Origin: Mycobacterium sp. JS623
GTDB taxonomy: Bacteria > Actinomycetota > Actinomycetes > Mycobacteriales > Mycobacteriaceae
NCBI RefSeq assembly: GCF_000328565.1
Contig: NC_019966.1
Span: 806,001 to 870,000, forward strand
Reading direction: 5' to 3'
Length of the DNA stretch: 64,000 bases
Within the stretch, counting starts at the first letter, position 1. Every line of letters begins with the position of its first letter. Below, in pieces: positions 55,423-63,553 of the stretch. The translations under genes and the position numbers were made by a program. Under the pieces are notes generated by a model. That model made no database searches. It was not told where the DNA came from and saw only the letters and a list, made by a program, of their open reading frames with translations.

Positions 55423-56493
55423 TCAACGTGCGCCGACGGGCGCGGTCGACCGCACACCCGTCGTCCGGAACCGACTCCGGTACATGCTGGGCGAGACGCC
55501 GAGCGCGCGGCGGAAGGTGCGTCGCATCGTGTCCGCAGAGCCGAAGCCAGCCCGTCGCGCGACCGCTTCCTGGCTGTTGTCTCCGGTGGCCAACAGCACC
55601 TTCGCCGCCTCCAGTCGCGCCCGCTCGACAAACCGTGCCGGCGTCATCCCCACCTGGACCCGGAACATGCGCACCAGATGCCGCTCGCTGACCGCTGCGC
55701 GATCGGCCATGGTCGCGATGGAGTGGTCCGCGCCGGGATCGGAGACCACCGAGTCCAGGATTTCGCGCAGTCCTCTGGATACCGGCAGAGCCGCCTCGGT
55801 CCAGACACTGAACTGCGCCTGACCGCCCGGCCGCTGCAGGAACACCACCATCCACCGCGCGACGCGTCTTGCCACGTCGGGGCCGTAGTCGCTTTCCACC
55901 AGCGCCAGGCCGAGGTCGATGCCGGCGCTGATGCCCGCGCCCGTGATGAACGGCCCGTCCTGAACGAACAGTGAATCGGGATCCACCGACACGTGCGGAT
56001 ACGCGCGAGCCAACTCCTGACAATGCGCCCAATGCGTGGTCGCGCGGCGCCCGTCGAGCAACCCGAGTGCGGCAAGCACAAACGCGCCCGTGCACACCGA
56101 CGCCACCCTGCGTGCCCGCGGCGCCAGTTCGCGCACCATCTCCAGCGCCGACTCGACCACGTCCGGCGTCTGCTCCTCTGGAATGTCGTGCTCACCCGGC
56201 GTGAAATTGAAGTCGGCTGGCACACCGCCCGGCACGATCAGCGTGTCGATCCGGTCGGGCACCTCTGCCAGACACGTGTCGACATTGAGCGTGACGTATG
56301 ACGTCGTCTGGACGGCTTCACCGGTCAGCGAGGCCAGAATCACGTCGTATCGCGCGCCAAAGTCGTTGGCACGGGCGAAGATTTCCAGTGGCGCGGCCAC
56401 GTCCTGCAGCGTCACCTTGTCATACAGCGCGAAGACGACAGTCTTGTGTGCCTGTCCCGGCCGCTGCGGCCTGTTCTCGTCGGGCACCGTCAC
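55423..56493 (-). CDS. GlxA-type AraC-family transcriptional regulator
   Basis: The 356-residue protein combines an N-terminal DJ-1/PfpI-like domain (HKTVVFALYDKVTLQDVAAP; nucleophile-elbow-like ASVCTGAFVLAALGLLDG) with a C-terminal AraC double helix-turn-helix (AAVSERHLVRMFRVQVGMTP, AGFGSADTMRRTFRRALGVS). GTG 56493 is chosen by the conserved start of the DJ-1 domain. It is divergent from the DUF1097/nitrile hydratase operon and is the likely regulator of it, possibly sensing a nitrile or amide. Confidence 0.85.
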   Translation of the reverse strand: MTVPDENRPQRPGQAHKTVVFALYDKVTLQDVAAPLEIFARANDFGARYDVILASLTGEAVQTTSYVTLNVDTCLAEVPDRIDTLIVPGGVPADFNFTPGEHDIPEEQTPDVVESALEMVRELAPRARRVASVCTGAFVLAALGLLDGRRATTHWAHCQELARAYPHVSVDPDSLFVQDGPFITGAGISAGIDLGLALVESDYGPDVARRVARWMVVFLQRPGGQAQFSVWTEAALPVSRGLREILDSVVSDPGADHSIATMADRAAVSERHLVRMFRVQVGMTPARFVERARLEAAKVLLATGDNSQEAVARRAGFGSADTMRRTFRRALGVSPSMYRSRFRTTGVRSTAPVGAR

Positions 56494-56647
56494 ACCCCCA
56501 TCTAAAAGGTGCAAACAAGCTAACGGCCATGTGTTACGACGACGTTGCCGATGGCACGTCCGGATTTGCCCGAATCGTGTCCGGTCCTGACGGCCCGAGA
56601 ATTCCAACCGTAACATCGGCGAAACCTGCTGAGCTGAAGCTCCTTTC

Positions 56648-57190
56648 ATGGATTCTCGGACAGCCTCGACGCTGAGCATCGGCGTCCTCGGCGGACTGGC
56701 GGTCGCACTGACCGCAGAAGTCATCACGGTGCCCATCTGGGTGGTGTTCTTGGCTTGGGCGTCGTTCTTTTTCGTCGGCGGCGGGACCGCGGGCTGGATT
56801 CGATCGGTGTCGTCGAACCTCGTCGGCGTGGTGATCGCCTCGGCCAGCCTGTACGCCGCCTACCTGATGGGCGGCAGCCTGCTGGTCACCGCCATCGCGG
56901 TGGGCGTGGGCAGCGCGGTGATGGTGCAGGCGTCATGGGTGCCGCTGCTGTCCACCACCCCGGCTGTCGTCGTCGGATTCGCTTCCACCGTGTCGACGGT
57001 GGCGGGCACCGGCAACGACATCACCGTCACGACCATTTCGCACCCCGGCCTCGTCGCCGCCGTCGCCTGTGTGCTCGGGGCGTCCTTCGGACTGCTCTCG
57101 GAATACTTGGCCACCGTCATGACGAAGAAAACGGCCGGTGAGCGCGTTAGCCAAACCGAGACCGCGCCGACGGAAGGAAGCCCTGCCTGA
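56648..57190 (+). CDS. DUF1097 membrane protein
   Basis: The 180-residue protein has five or six hydrophobic helices, matching DUF1097 (LGGLAVALTAEVITVPIWVV, TAGWIRSVSSNLVGVVIASA). It is the first gene of the nitrile hydratase operon, and its TGA overlaps the ATG of the beta subunit region by one base. A role in uptake of substrate or metal is inferred from context only. Confidence 0.75.
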   Translation: MDSRTASTLSIGVLGGLAVALTAEVITVPIWVVFLAWASFFFVGGGTAGWIRSVSSNLVGVVIASASLYAAYLMGGSLLVTAIAVGVGSAVMVQASWVPLLSTTPAVVVGFASTVSTVAGTGNDITVTTISHPGLVAAVACVLGASFGLLSEYLATVMTKKTAGERVSQTETAPTEGSPA

Positions 57191-57927
57191 TGAAACTGCA
57201 GCACTATCTCGGCGGCCTGGAAGGCCTACCCGAACCGCTGACGATGGAAAAGCGTGTCTTCGTCGCGGAGTGGGAGAAACGCATCTTCGGCATCCACGTC
57301 GCGATGATGGGGTTATCGAATCATCTCGGCTCGGCCCTGCCGGCCTATCCGATCGACGAGGTGCCGACGGCCTTCAAAGACGAATGGACGTGGGCCGATC
57401 TGCGCACCGGCGCCGAGGCGATGAACCCCTTCGACTACTTCAAATTCCGCTACTACGAGAAGTGGCTGGGCGGCATCACGCAGTTCTTCATCGACAAGGG
57501 CTACGTGACCGAAGAGGAACTCACCGCACGCGCCGCCGAACTCCCTTCGGCGCCAGACGTTTCGGGTGAGGCTGCGGTCGACGATCAGGTGATCGCCTAT
57601 CTGCGTGAAGGCGACAGCCCCCGTCGCGACGTCGCGCACCCGAAGTTCGCGGTCGGGTCCACCGTCCGGATAACCAATGTGCCTGCCGACGCGCACAGCC
57701 GGTTGCCGGGCTATCTGCGCGGACGCACCGGCACCGTGGAACGCGTCTTCGAGGGCGATTACGCCTACTTCTGCCACACCGGCGACGGCATCGGCGACCC
57801 GATGCCGATCTACATCGTCGAGTTCGAGCCTTCAGAAATCTGGGGTCCGCGTGCCGAGGACGGCCCACTGATGCTCTACGCCGAGCTTTTCGAGGCCTAT
57901 TTGGAACCGATCGAGGAGGAGTCATGA
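57190..57927 (+). CDS. nthB: Nitrile hydratase beta subunit
   Basis: The 245-residue protein has the classical beta-subunit N-terminal helical region (FVAEWEKRIFGIHVAMMGLS, YYEKWLGGITQFFIDKGYVT) and the C-terminal SH3-like barrel (GSTVRITNVPADAHSRLPGY, IYIVEFEPSEIWG). With the alpha subunit it hydrates nitriles to amides. Beta-before-alpha order is characteristic of the cobalt-type operons. Its stop overlaps the alpha start by four bases. Confidence 0.92.
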   Translation: MKLQHYLGGLEGLPEPLTMEKRVFVAEWEKRIFGIHVAMMGLSNHLGSALPAYPIDEVPTAFKDEWTWADLRTGAEAMNPFDYFKFRYYEKWLGGITQFFIDKGYVTEEELTARAAELPSAPDVSGEAAVDDQVIAYLREGDSPRRDVAHPKFAVGSTVRITNVPADAHSRLPGYLRGRTGTVERVFEGDYAYFCHTGDGIGDPMPIYIVEFEPSEIWGPRAEDGPLMLYAELFEAYLEPIEEES

Positions 57928-58544
57928 CCGGGCAGTTCGCCTACCCGCCGGATCGCGAGGAGGCCAGCGCGGCGAAAGCGGCCGCACTGGAGTCCCTGCT
58001 GATCGAGAAGGGTGTGATCACGCCGCAGACCGTCGATAAGGTGCTCGCGTATTTCGAGACGGAGATGACACCGCTGAACGGCAAGAAGATCGTCGTAAAG
58101 GCTTGGACCGATCCGGAATTCGCGGAGAAGATCGTGGTCGACACGCCTGCCGCGATCGCCGAAATGGATTTCCCCGACGGCATGGCCGGCGCCGAAGGCG
58201 AGCACCTGCAGGCGGTGGCCAACACCGCCGGCGTGCACAACCTGGTGATCTGCACGCTGTGCTCGTGTTTCCCGTGGCCGGTGCTCGGGCTGCCGCCGTA
58301 CTGGTACAAGGACCCGACATTCCGGTCACGCGCGGCCCGCGAGCCGCGCAAGGTGCTCGCCGAAGTCGGCGTTGACCTACCCGCCGACACCGAGATCAAG
58401 GTGTGGGACTCCAGCGGCCACTCGCGGTGGTTCGTCATTCCCGAAAGACCGTCGGGCACCGACGATTTCACTGATGAGATGTTGATGAATCTGGTGACGA
58501 CAGAGTCGATGATCGGTGTGGCGCTGGCAGGGCAGCAGTCATGA
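57924..58544 (+). CDS. nthA: Nitrile hydratase alpha subunit, cobalt type
   Basis: The 206-residue metal-binding subunit contains VICTLCSCFPWPVLGLPPYW. The claw motif CTLCSC has Thr at the second position, which marks cobalt rather than iron enzymes (CSLCSC). The two claw cysteines normally become sulfinate and sulfenate. The adjacent CbtA/CbtB cobalt transporter supports cobalt use. Overlaps both neighbours. Confidence 0.93.
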   Translation: MTGQFAYPPDREEASAAKAAALESLLIEKGVITPQTVDKVLAYFETEMTPLNGKKIVVKAWTDPEFAEKIVVDTPAAIAEMDFPDGMAGAEGEHLQAVANTAGVHNLVICTLCSCFPWPVLGLPPYWYKDPTFRSRAAREPRKVLAEVGVDLPADTEIKVWDSSGHSRWFVIPERPSGTDDFTDEMLMNLVTTESMIGVALAGQQS

Positions 58545-58864
58545 AGCTGCACGAGACCTGCACCACGGATCAGGCGGCCCCGGTTTTCGACCACGAATGG
58601 CAGCGCAGGGCTTTCGGATTGGCGCTCGCGCTGTCCGAGTTCCGCCACTACCCGTGGAGCGAATTCCAGGAGACCCTAATCGCGACGATCGGTGAGTGGG
58701 AGAGCACCCCAGAATCCGAACGCGGGCAATGGGAATACTACGACCACTGGGTCGCGACGCTCGAGAAGCTCGTCGACCGCCACGAACTGCTGACCGCGCC
58801 GGTGCTGACCGACGCCAGCGACCACGCGCTGCCCGGCGCACACGACCACGACCACGACCGCTGA
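58541..58864 (+). CDS. Nitrile hydratase accessory/activator protein
   Basis: The 107-residue protein is similar to the N-terminal part of beta subunits (PVFDHEWQRRAFGLALALSE, W/Y-rich EWESTPESERGQWEYYDHW). This is the P14K-type cobalt-escort protein that swaps with apo-alpha. It ends in AHDHDHDR, a His/Asp string suited to binding cobalt. Overlaps the alpha subunit stop. Confidence 0.85.
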   Translation: MKLHETCTTDQAAPVFDHEWQRRAFGLALALSEFRHYPWSEFQETLIATIGEWESTPESERGQWEYYDHWVATLEKLVDRHELLTAPVLTDASDHALPGAHDHDHDR

Positions 58865-58873
58865 GGATTTCCG

Positions 58874-59098
58874 ATGAACAACGCAAACCCCGCTTTTGAC
58901 GTCCCCCGGGTCAACCTGCGAGCGGCGGCCGCAGTGCTCGCCACCCCGGCTCGATTGACCGTCATCACTATGCTCGCCCTGATCGCCTACTACTTCGTCG
59001 GATACGACCAAGGCGCAGTGTCGGTGTTCGGTTCGGACACCCACATCCACGAGTTCCTGCACGACGCCCGGCACCTTCTCGGATTCCCATGTCACTGA
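58874..59098 (+). CDS. cbtB: CbtB cobalt transporter subunit
   Basis: The 74-residue protein has one membrane helix (ARLTVITMLALIAYYFVGYD) and the CbtB-type C-terminal metal motif HIHEFLHDARHLLGFPCH. It overlaps the next gene by ten bases. In most bacteria it is under a B12 riboswitch; here it lies inside the nitrile hydratase operon with only a 9-base gap before it. Confidence 0.88.
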   Translation: MNNANPAFDVPRVNLRAAAAVLATPARLTVITMLALIAYYFVGYDQGAVSVFGSDTHIHEFLHDARHLLGFPCH

Positions 59099-59907
59099 CG
59101 CTCGAAATGCCGTCTGCTATCCGCTTGCTGGTTCCCGGCGCTGTGGCAGGCATCGTGTCATACGCCTTCAGCCGCGTGATGATCGAACCGCTGATTGGCG
59201 CCGCGGTGGACTACGAGGGTGCGCGCGAGCACGCCGAATCGCAACTTGCCGGGAGCGATCATGACCACGGTCATGAGGTGTTCACTCGCGCGGTGCAAGA
59301 GAACGTGGGCGCTGCGGTCGGCGTCGTGGTCTTCGGCATCGTCATGGGTGTGCTGTTCGCGGTCGCCTACACCATGATTCGAACCGTGTTGGAACGGCGG
59401 GGCATCACACCGGATCCGACCGGTCTGGCGTTGATGTTAGCCGCGGGCATGTTTGTCGCCATCGTGTTGGTGCCGAGCCTCAAGTATCCCGCGAACCCGC
59501 CGACTGTCGGGCTGGAAGACACTATCGGAGCGCGAAGTTCGTCGTTCCTGGCGATCACGGTGATCTCCGTCGTGAGTGCGTATGTCGCGGTAAGTGCCGG
59601 GCTGGCCTGGTCGCGTCGGTGGAGTCCCTGGCGCGCGACAGCTCTTGCGTGCGGCGGTTACGTCGCGGTGATGCTGTGCACGATGGCGCTGCTGCCCAGC
59701 TTTCACGAAGTGCCAGGCCCGCTGAGCGGACCCGACGGCCTTGTGCTGGGCGGCTTTCCGGCCGAGGTGCTGGCCGAGTTCCGGCTGTATTCGTTGGTGA
59801 ATCAGGCGTTGATGTGGATGGTGATCGGCGTGACGTGGGCTTGCCTCGCCGCTGTGCCGCGGAGGTCGGCTAAGGACGCTCTCGCGGTTGGGACGCGTCA
59901 ACTCTAA
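59089..59907 (+). CDS. cbtA: CbtA cobalt transporter subunit
   Basis: The 272-residue protein has about six membrane helices, CbtA family (LVPGAVAGIVSYAFSRVMIE near the start, HDHGHEVFTRAVQENVGAAV with the His-rich loop). It pairs with CbtB to import Co2+ for the nitrile hydratase. It is the last gene of the operon. Confidence 0.88.
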   Translation: MSLTLEMPSAIRLLVPGAVAGIVSYAFSRVMIEPLIGAAVDYEGAREHAESQLAGSDHDHGHEVFTRAVQENVGAAVGVVVFGIVMGVLFAVAYTMIRTVLERRGITPDPTGLALMLAAGMFVAIVLVPSLKYPANPPTVGLEDTIGARSSSFLAITVISVVSAYVAVSAGLAWSRRWSPWRATALACGGYVAVMLCTMALLPSFHEVPGPLSGPDGLVLGGFPAEVLAEFRLYSLVNQALMWMVIGVTWACLAAVPRRSAKDALAVGTRQL

Positions 59908-60225
59908 GGGCTGTTGGCGGGGCCAAAACGGCTATTTGTAGCGGCACGCAATGCGCCGACGGCCCCGAAAACGCCTGGGCGAAGGCGGGTCCAGATGGTT
60001 CGTGGGCCCGAATGACATTTCCGCACAGCTAGTTTGAAGCGAATTTACAGGTTACGGGGTTTGCAGATCGAGGGTCTCTATCGCAAATTTGTGTCGAGGC
60101 CCTATCTGGATTACCGATACGCTTTTCGAGTGATGCGGGCTAGCAATAGATCCGCCGCGGCCATGTCGCCACCGTACCATCCGCGCGTACTTGCAAAGTG
60201 GCGCTAGTGGCGCCAAAATGGCGCC
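59908..60225. other. Gap between nitrile hydratase operon and VapBC
   Basis: No gene was seen. The end of this region, 60197-60225, is the repeat-rich vapB operator described separately. Confidence 0.45.
60197..60225. promoter_or_regulatory. Repeated GTGGCGC / GGCGCC operator abutting vapB start
   Basis: The 29 bases before vapB contain GTGGCGC, GTGGCGCC and TGGCGCC, with GGCGCC palindromes spaced by AAAAT, ending at the ATG. No Shine-Dalgarno is visible. VapBC complexes bind such inverted repeats to repress their own operon, so this is the likely operator. Confidence 0.55.
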
Positions 60226-60456
60226 ATGCCCAGTGTGCAGATCAAGGACGTCCCAGAGGACACCCATCGCGTATTGCGCGAGCGAGCGGCCCGCGCGCAC
60301 CAATCCCTGCAGGAATACCTTCGGAGTCGCCTGATCGCCGATGCGAATCAGCCGACTTTGGAGGAGGTTTTCGATCGGGTCGCGACGAGAAGCGGTGGCA
60401 AGGTGCCGTTTACCGATGCGGTGAGTCACCTTCGGGCAGAACGTGATCGTCGTTGA
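60226..60456 (+). CDS. vapB: VapB/FitA-like antitoxin
   Basis: The 76-residue ribbon-helix-helix protein starts MPSVQIKDVPEDTHRVLRER, a typical FitA-like N-terminus, and has a C-terminal toxin-binding tail (DRVATRSGGKVPFTDAVSHL). Overlaps vapC by 14 bases. Confidence 0.85.
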   Translation: MPSVQIKDVPEDTHRVLRERAARAHQSLQEYLRSRLIADANQPTLEEVFDRVATRSGGKVPFTDAVSHLRAERDRR

Positions 60457-60853
60457 CGCGAGCGTGGTGGCCGTCGCGCTCGGCGATGACGGGGCCGACG
60501 GTGAGCAGGCCCGGGTCCGCCTGTTGGACGAAGCGTTGGCAGCCCCGGAAATCGTCGATCTCGAGGCGACGTCGGTCTGGCGTCGTCATGTCGCGGCGAA
60601 GTTGATGACCGCTCGCCGAGCCGCCCTCGCCGTTTCAGACCTCCGGAATCTGCCGCTCCAGCGATCGCCTCATCGGCCGCTGCTCGACCGCATCTGGCAG
60701 CTGCGGCGAGGCGTGACTCCATACGACGCCGCTTACGTCGCGCTTGCCGAAGCCCTCGACGTCGCATTGGTGACGGCTGACGCACGGCTCGCGCACGCCC
60801 CCGGCATCAGATGTGAGGTCGAGGTGATCACCGGGCGTGTTCGGGCGCGGTGA
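60443..60853 (+). CDS. vapC: VapC PIN-domain toxin
   Basis: The 136-residue PIN nuclease has active-site acids in IVVDASVVAVAL (Asp5), EIVDLEATSVW, TPYDAAYVALAE and LVTADARLAHA. VapC toxins cleave tRNA or rRNA. It is translationally coupled to the antitoxin. Confidence 0.88.
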   Translation: MIVVDASVVAVALGDDGADGEQARVRLLDEALAAPEIVDLEATSVWRRHVAAKLMTARRAALAVSDLRNLPLQRSPHRPLLDRIWQLRRGVTPYDAAYVALAEALDVALVTADARLAHAPGIRCEVEVITGRVRAR

Positions 60854-61031
60854 CGGCTTCGTGGAGTCGCCCCATTCACCCCGGCGGCGGATACGATGGA
60901 TTGCACACCGACGGGTGAACAGCGATCAGGGCGCTGAACCGACTGATCTCGACGCAATGTGCGCCGCGTCCATCGACGGTACGTCAATGACTTGGTGCCG
61001 AGTCACGGTGCGATGGACGAGAGGGACTGAA

Positions 61032-61835
61032 GTGAGACGAGAGGTCGCCGCCGAGCTCGAGGTCGAAATCACGTCGCCGACGACATTGGAGTTCCAGATT
61101 GCCGTCGCACCGCATCCCGGCGCCTCGGTTTCGGAGACCCTGTCGTTCGACTTGAACGGCTCGACCGTCGAGCCGTTGGAGGTAAGCGGTGTGCACGGCA
61201 ACCGCATTCACAAACTCGAAGTGCCAGTCGGCAATCTGCATGTGCAATACGCCGCGGCGATCGTCGGGCGAGCCGACCCCGCGCCCGTCACCGAGTACGA
61301 CCTGTCGATGTACCTGCGCCCCAGCCGCTACGCCGAGGCGGACAAGTTCTTCGGTTTCGCCGCAACGGAATTCGGCAACTACGCCGACTCGACGACATTG
61401 CTGGAAAAGGTGTCCTCCTGGGTCGGCACTCGGCTCAACTACGTACCCGGGTCTAGCGACCCGATCGACGGTGCGGTCGACACTCTGCTTGCCGGCGCCG
61501 GTGTATGCCGCGACTACGCCCATCTGGTCGTCGCCTTGTTGCGGGCCGTGAAGATACCGGCCCGAGTCGTCTCGGTGTACGCGCCGGGGCTGTCCCCGAT
61601 GGACTTCCATGCGGTGGCCGAGGCGTTCGTCGACGGGCAGTGGCGGGTGGTCGACGGGACCTTGCTGGCGCCGCGCCAGTCGTTGGTGCGCATCGCCACT
61701 GGACGTGACGCCGCCGACATCGCGTTCCTCGACAACCACAAGGGCGCAATCGAACTCACCAAAATGGAGGTGATGGCGGTCGTCGACGGGGATCTTCCGA
61801 ACGACTCGATCGACCAACTGGTGTCGATCGGCTAG
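61032..61835 (+). CDS. Transglutaminase-like cysteine protease-fold protein
   Basis: The 267-residue protein has an N-terminal beta domain and a transglutaminase core with the triad in AGVCRDYAHLVVALLRAV (Cys), MDFHAVAEAFV (His) and WRVVDGT (Asp). GTG 61032 (VRREVAAELEVEI) follows GAGAGGGA. Related actinobacterial proteins are probable peptidases or amidases. Substrate unknown. Confidence 0.82.
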   Translation: MRREVAAELEVEITSPTTLEFQIAVAPHPGASVSETLSFDLNGSTVEPLEVSGVHGNRIHKLEVPVGNLHVQYAAAIVGRADPAPVTEYDLSMYLRPSRYAEADKFFGFAATEFGNYADSTTLLEKVSSWVGTRLNYVPGSSDPIDGAVDTLLAGAGVCRDYAHLVVALLRAVKIPARVVSVYAPGLSPMDFHAVAEAFVDGQWRVVDGTLLAPRQSLVRIATGRDAADIAFLDNHKGAIELTKMEVMAVVDGDLPNDSIDQLVSIG

Positions 61836-61938
61836 GAGCCTCCCGGCCGCGTGATCGCCGCGGCTGAGAGGCCGCTTACCGGCTGAACCGACGTTAAACA
61901 GCGGTCTTGACCCGTATTGCCAACGGCGCCAGCGAAAC

Positions 61939-62079
61939 TCAGCGCCGCTTGTTGAGATCAGTGATCGACTCCGAGGCCGCGAGTTTGGCTGCGGACTTGG
62001 CGTGCTTGTCGGCCCGTTTCTCTTTCAAAGATTTTCCGGACTTCTTGGTCATGGCTTGCCGCGGAGACTTGTCAGACAC
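61939..62079 (-). CDS. Small basic protein (SDKSPRQAMTKKSGKS family)
   Basis: The 46-residue product from GTG 62079 is Lys/Arg/Ala-rich: VSDKSPRQAMTKKSGKSLKE, KRADKHAKSAAKLAAS. The family is conserved in mycobacteria and of unknown function; nucleic-acid binding is plausible by charge. AGGGG lies seven bases upstream. Confidence 0.6.
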   Translation of the reverse strand: MSDKSPRQAMTKKSGKSLKEKRADKHAKSAAKLAASESITDLNKRR

Positions 62080-62141
62080 TGCTGGCCCCTTGTTTCGTGG
62101 GGGCCTGGCTGGTCCCGATTCCCCGACCATACGTCACCGAC

Positions 62142-62167
62142 CCCGCGTGCGTGGATGCACGCGCGGG
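62142..62167. other. GC-rich hairpin between divergent genes
   Basis: CCCGCG-TG-CGTG, loop GATG, CACG-CGCGGG: a ten-pair stem with a two-base bulge, 60 bases upstream of the small basic gene's start. Role unknown. Confidence 0.3.
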
Positions 62168-62328
62168 CAAACATGCGACTCCTGCCTCATCGCGGCGGTC
62201 CCGGGGTGTACCGTAAAAGCTGTTGGGAACCCAGCCACTCCGGGCTGTGTCAGCCGTCTTGACCGCTGATCGCGCCGAGCAACCGCTCACGCCGGATACG
62301 CAGGTACCGACCTAATGTCGGGATCACC

Positions 62329-63498
62329 TTGAACGCTCCAACCATGGTCGAGTCGCTGACTCCTGCTGCGCTGCAATGGCTTTCCCGCACCGCTCGATTC
62401 GGGATTCTCAGCGCTCAAACAACACCGCCCTGCGGGGCGGCGAAGTTCAGCATGGGCCTGTCCGACGCGCTGCGCACGCATGGATCGGACACAGACGTCA
62501 TCTGGGTGCCCGACGGAGAACTGTCGTCACTGTCTCGAGTAATGGGGGTCTCGCTCAACGGCTCCGCGCCATCGGTCGATTCCTGCCGAAACCTGCTCGA
62601 CCAGGCCGACGTCGCGGTCATCCAATACGGGAACGCCGTCGACTGCATCGACGGCGACGACCTGATCGATATTCTCCAAGGACTGCGTGTCCCGTCGATC
62701 GTCATCGCGCACACGGTTCCGAAAGAACCTACGGCACAACAACGTTCGATTCTCGAGGCGATCGCGGCCAGCGCCAGCCACATGGTCGTCACCTCCGAGG
62801 CGGCGCGTCAACGTCTATGCCTGACCTACACGGTCGACCGCCAGAGAGTCACGATGATCCCGCTGGGCGCCGCCGTCCCCGACGCCCCTCGCATGAAGGT
62901 CCCCAGCAGGCCGACCATCTTGACGTGTGGGCTGTTGGGTCCTGGCAAAGGTATCGAAAAGGTCATCGACGCGATGCCCCTGCTCAAGGATTTGCCTGGG
63001 CGGCCCCGGTACCTCGTCGCCGGTCCCACTCATCCGCGCGTCCTGGCCGCCGAGGGCGAGGCGTATAGGAGTGCACGTATCGAACAAGCCCGGCGCCTGG
63101 ACGTGGCCGATTCGGTGAAATTCGATTCCGGCTATTACTCGGGACCGATGCTCACCACGTTGATTCAGCAGGCTGCTGTCGTCGTGCTGCCCTTCGACGA
63201 AGAGCACGCGAGCTGCGGCGTGCTGGTCGATGCGATCGCGAACGGCAGACCCGTCGTCGCGTCCGGATTTCCGCACGCCGTCGAGCTTCTCGACAGCGGC
63301 GCCGGCATCATCGTGGACCCCGACGACACCGACTCACTGGCGTCGGCGCTGCGCACCGTCATCCGGCAGCCTCGCGTTGCCGGGACCATGGCCGCCGAGG
63401 CGCGCAGCCGGGCAGCGGAGCTGGCATGGCCCTTGGTCTCCGCTGCCTATATCCGGCTTGCCCAGCACCTCCTCGCCGAACGCCGGTCGCGAGCATGA
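62329..63498 (+). CDS. Family-4 glycosyltransferase
   Basis: The 389-residue GT-B protein has GILSAQTTPPCGAAKFSMGL near the start, CGLLGPGKGIEKVIDAMPLL at the domain linker, and a C-terminal donor site with EEHASCGVLVDAIANGRPVV. TTG 62329 is the longest form; ATG 62344 is also possible. The acceptor is unknown. It is followed by a GAF-domain gene, so it may be sensor-linked. Confidence 0.75.
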   Translation: MNAPTMVESLTPAALQWLSRTARFGILSAQTTPPCGAAKFSMGLSDALRTHGSDTDVIWVPDGELSSLSRVMGVSLNGSAPSVDSCRNLLDQADVAVIQYGNAVDCIDGDDLIDILQGLRVPSIVIAHTVPKEPTAQQRSILEAIAASASHMVVTSEAARQRLCLTYTVDRQRVTMIPLGAAVPDAPRMKVPSRPTILTCGLLGPGKGIEKVIDAMPLLKDLPGRPRYLVAGPTHPRVLAAEGEAYRSARIEQARRLDVADSVKFDSGYYSGPMLTTLIQQAAVVVLPFDEEHASCGVLVDAIANGRPVVASGFPHAVELLDSGAGIIVDPDDTDSLASALRTVIRQPRVAGTMAAEARSRAAELAWPLVSAAYIRLAQHLLAERRSRA

Positions 63499-63553
63499 CC
63501 GCGCAGCCACCACACCCGCCTCGCATTGGCGCCGGGCTCCGATTCGGGTAGAC

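Noticed and set aside
58865..58873. Cobalamin riboswitch before cbtB
   Set aside because: Only nine bases separate cbtB from the preceding gene, too short for a B12 riboswitch. The regulator-operon gap 56494-56647 also lacks a visible B12-box.
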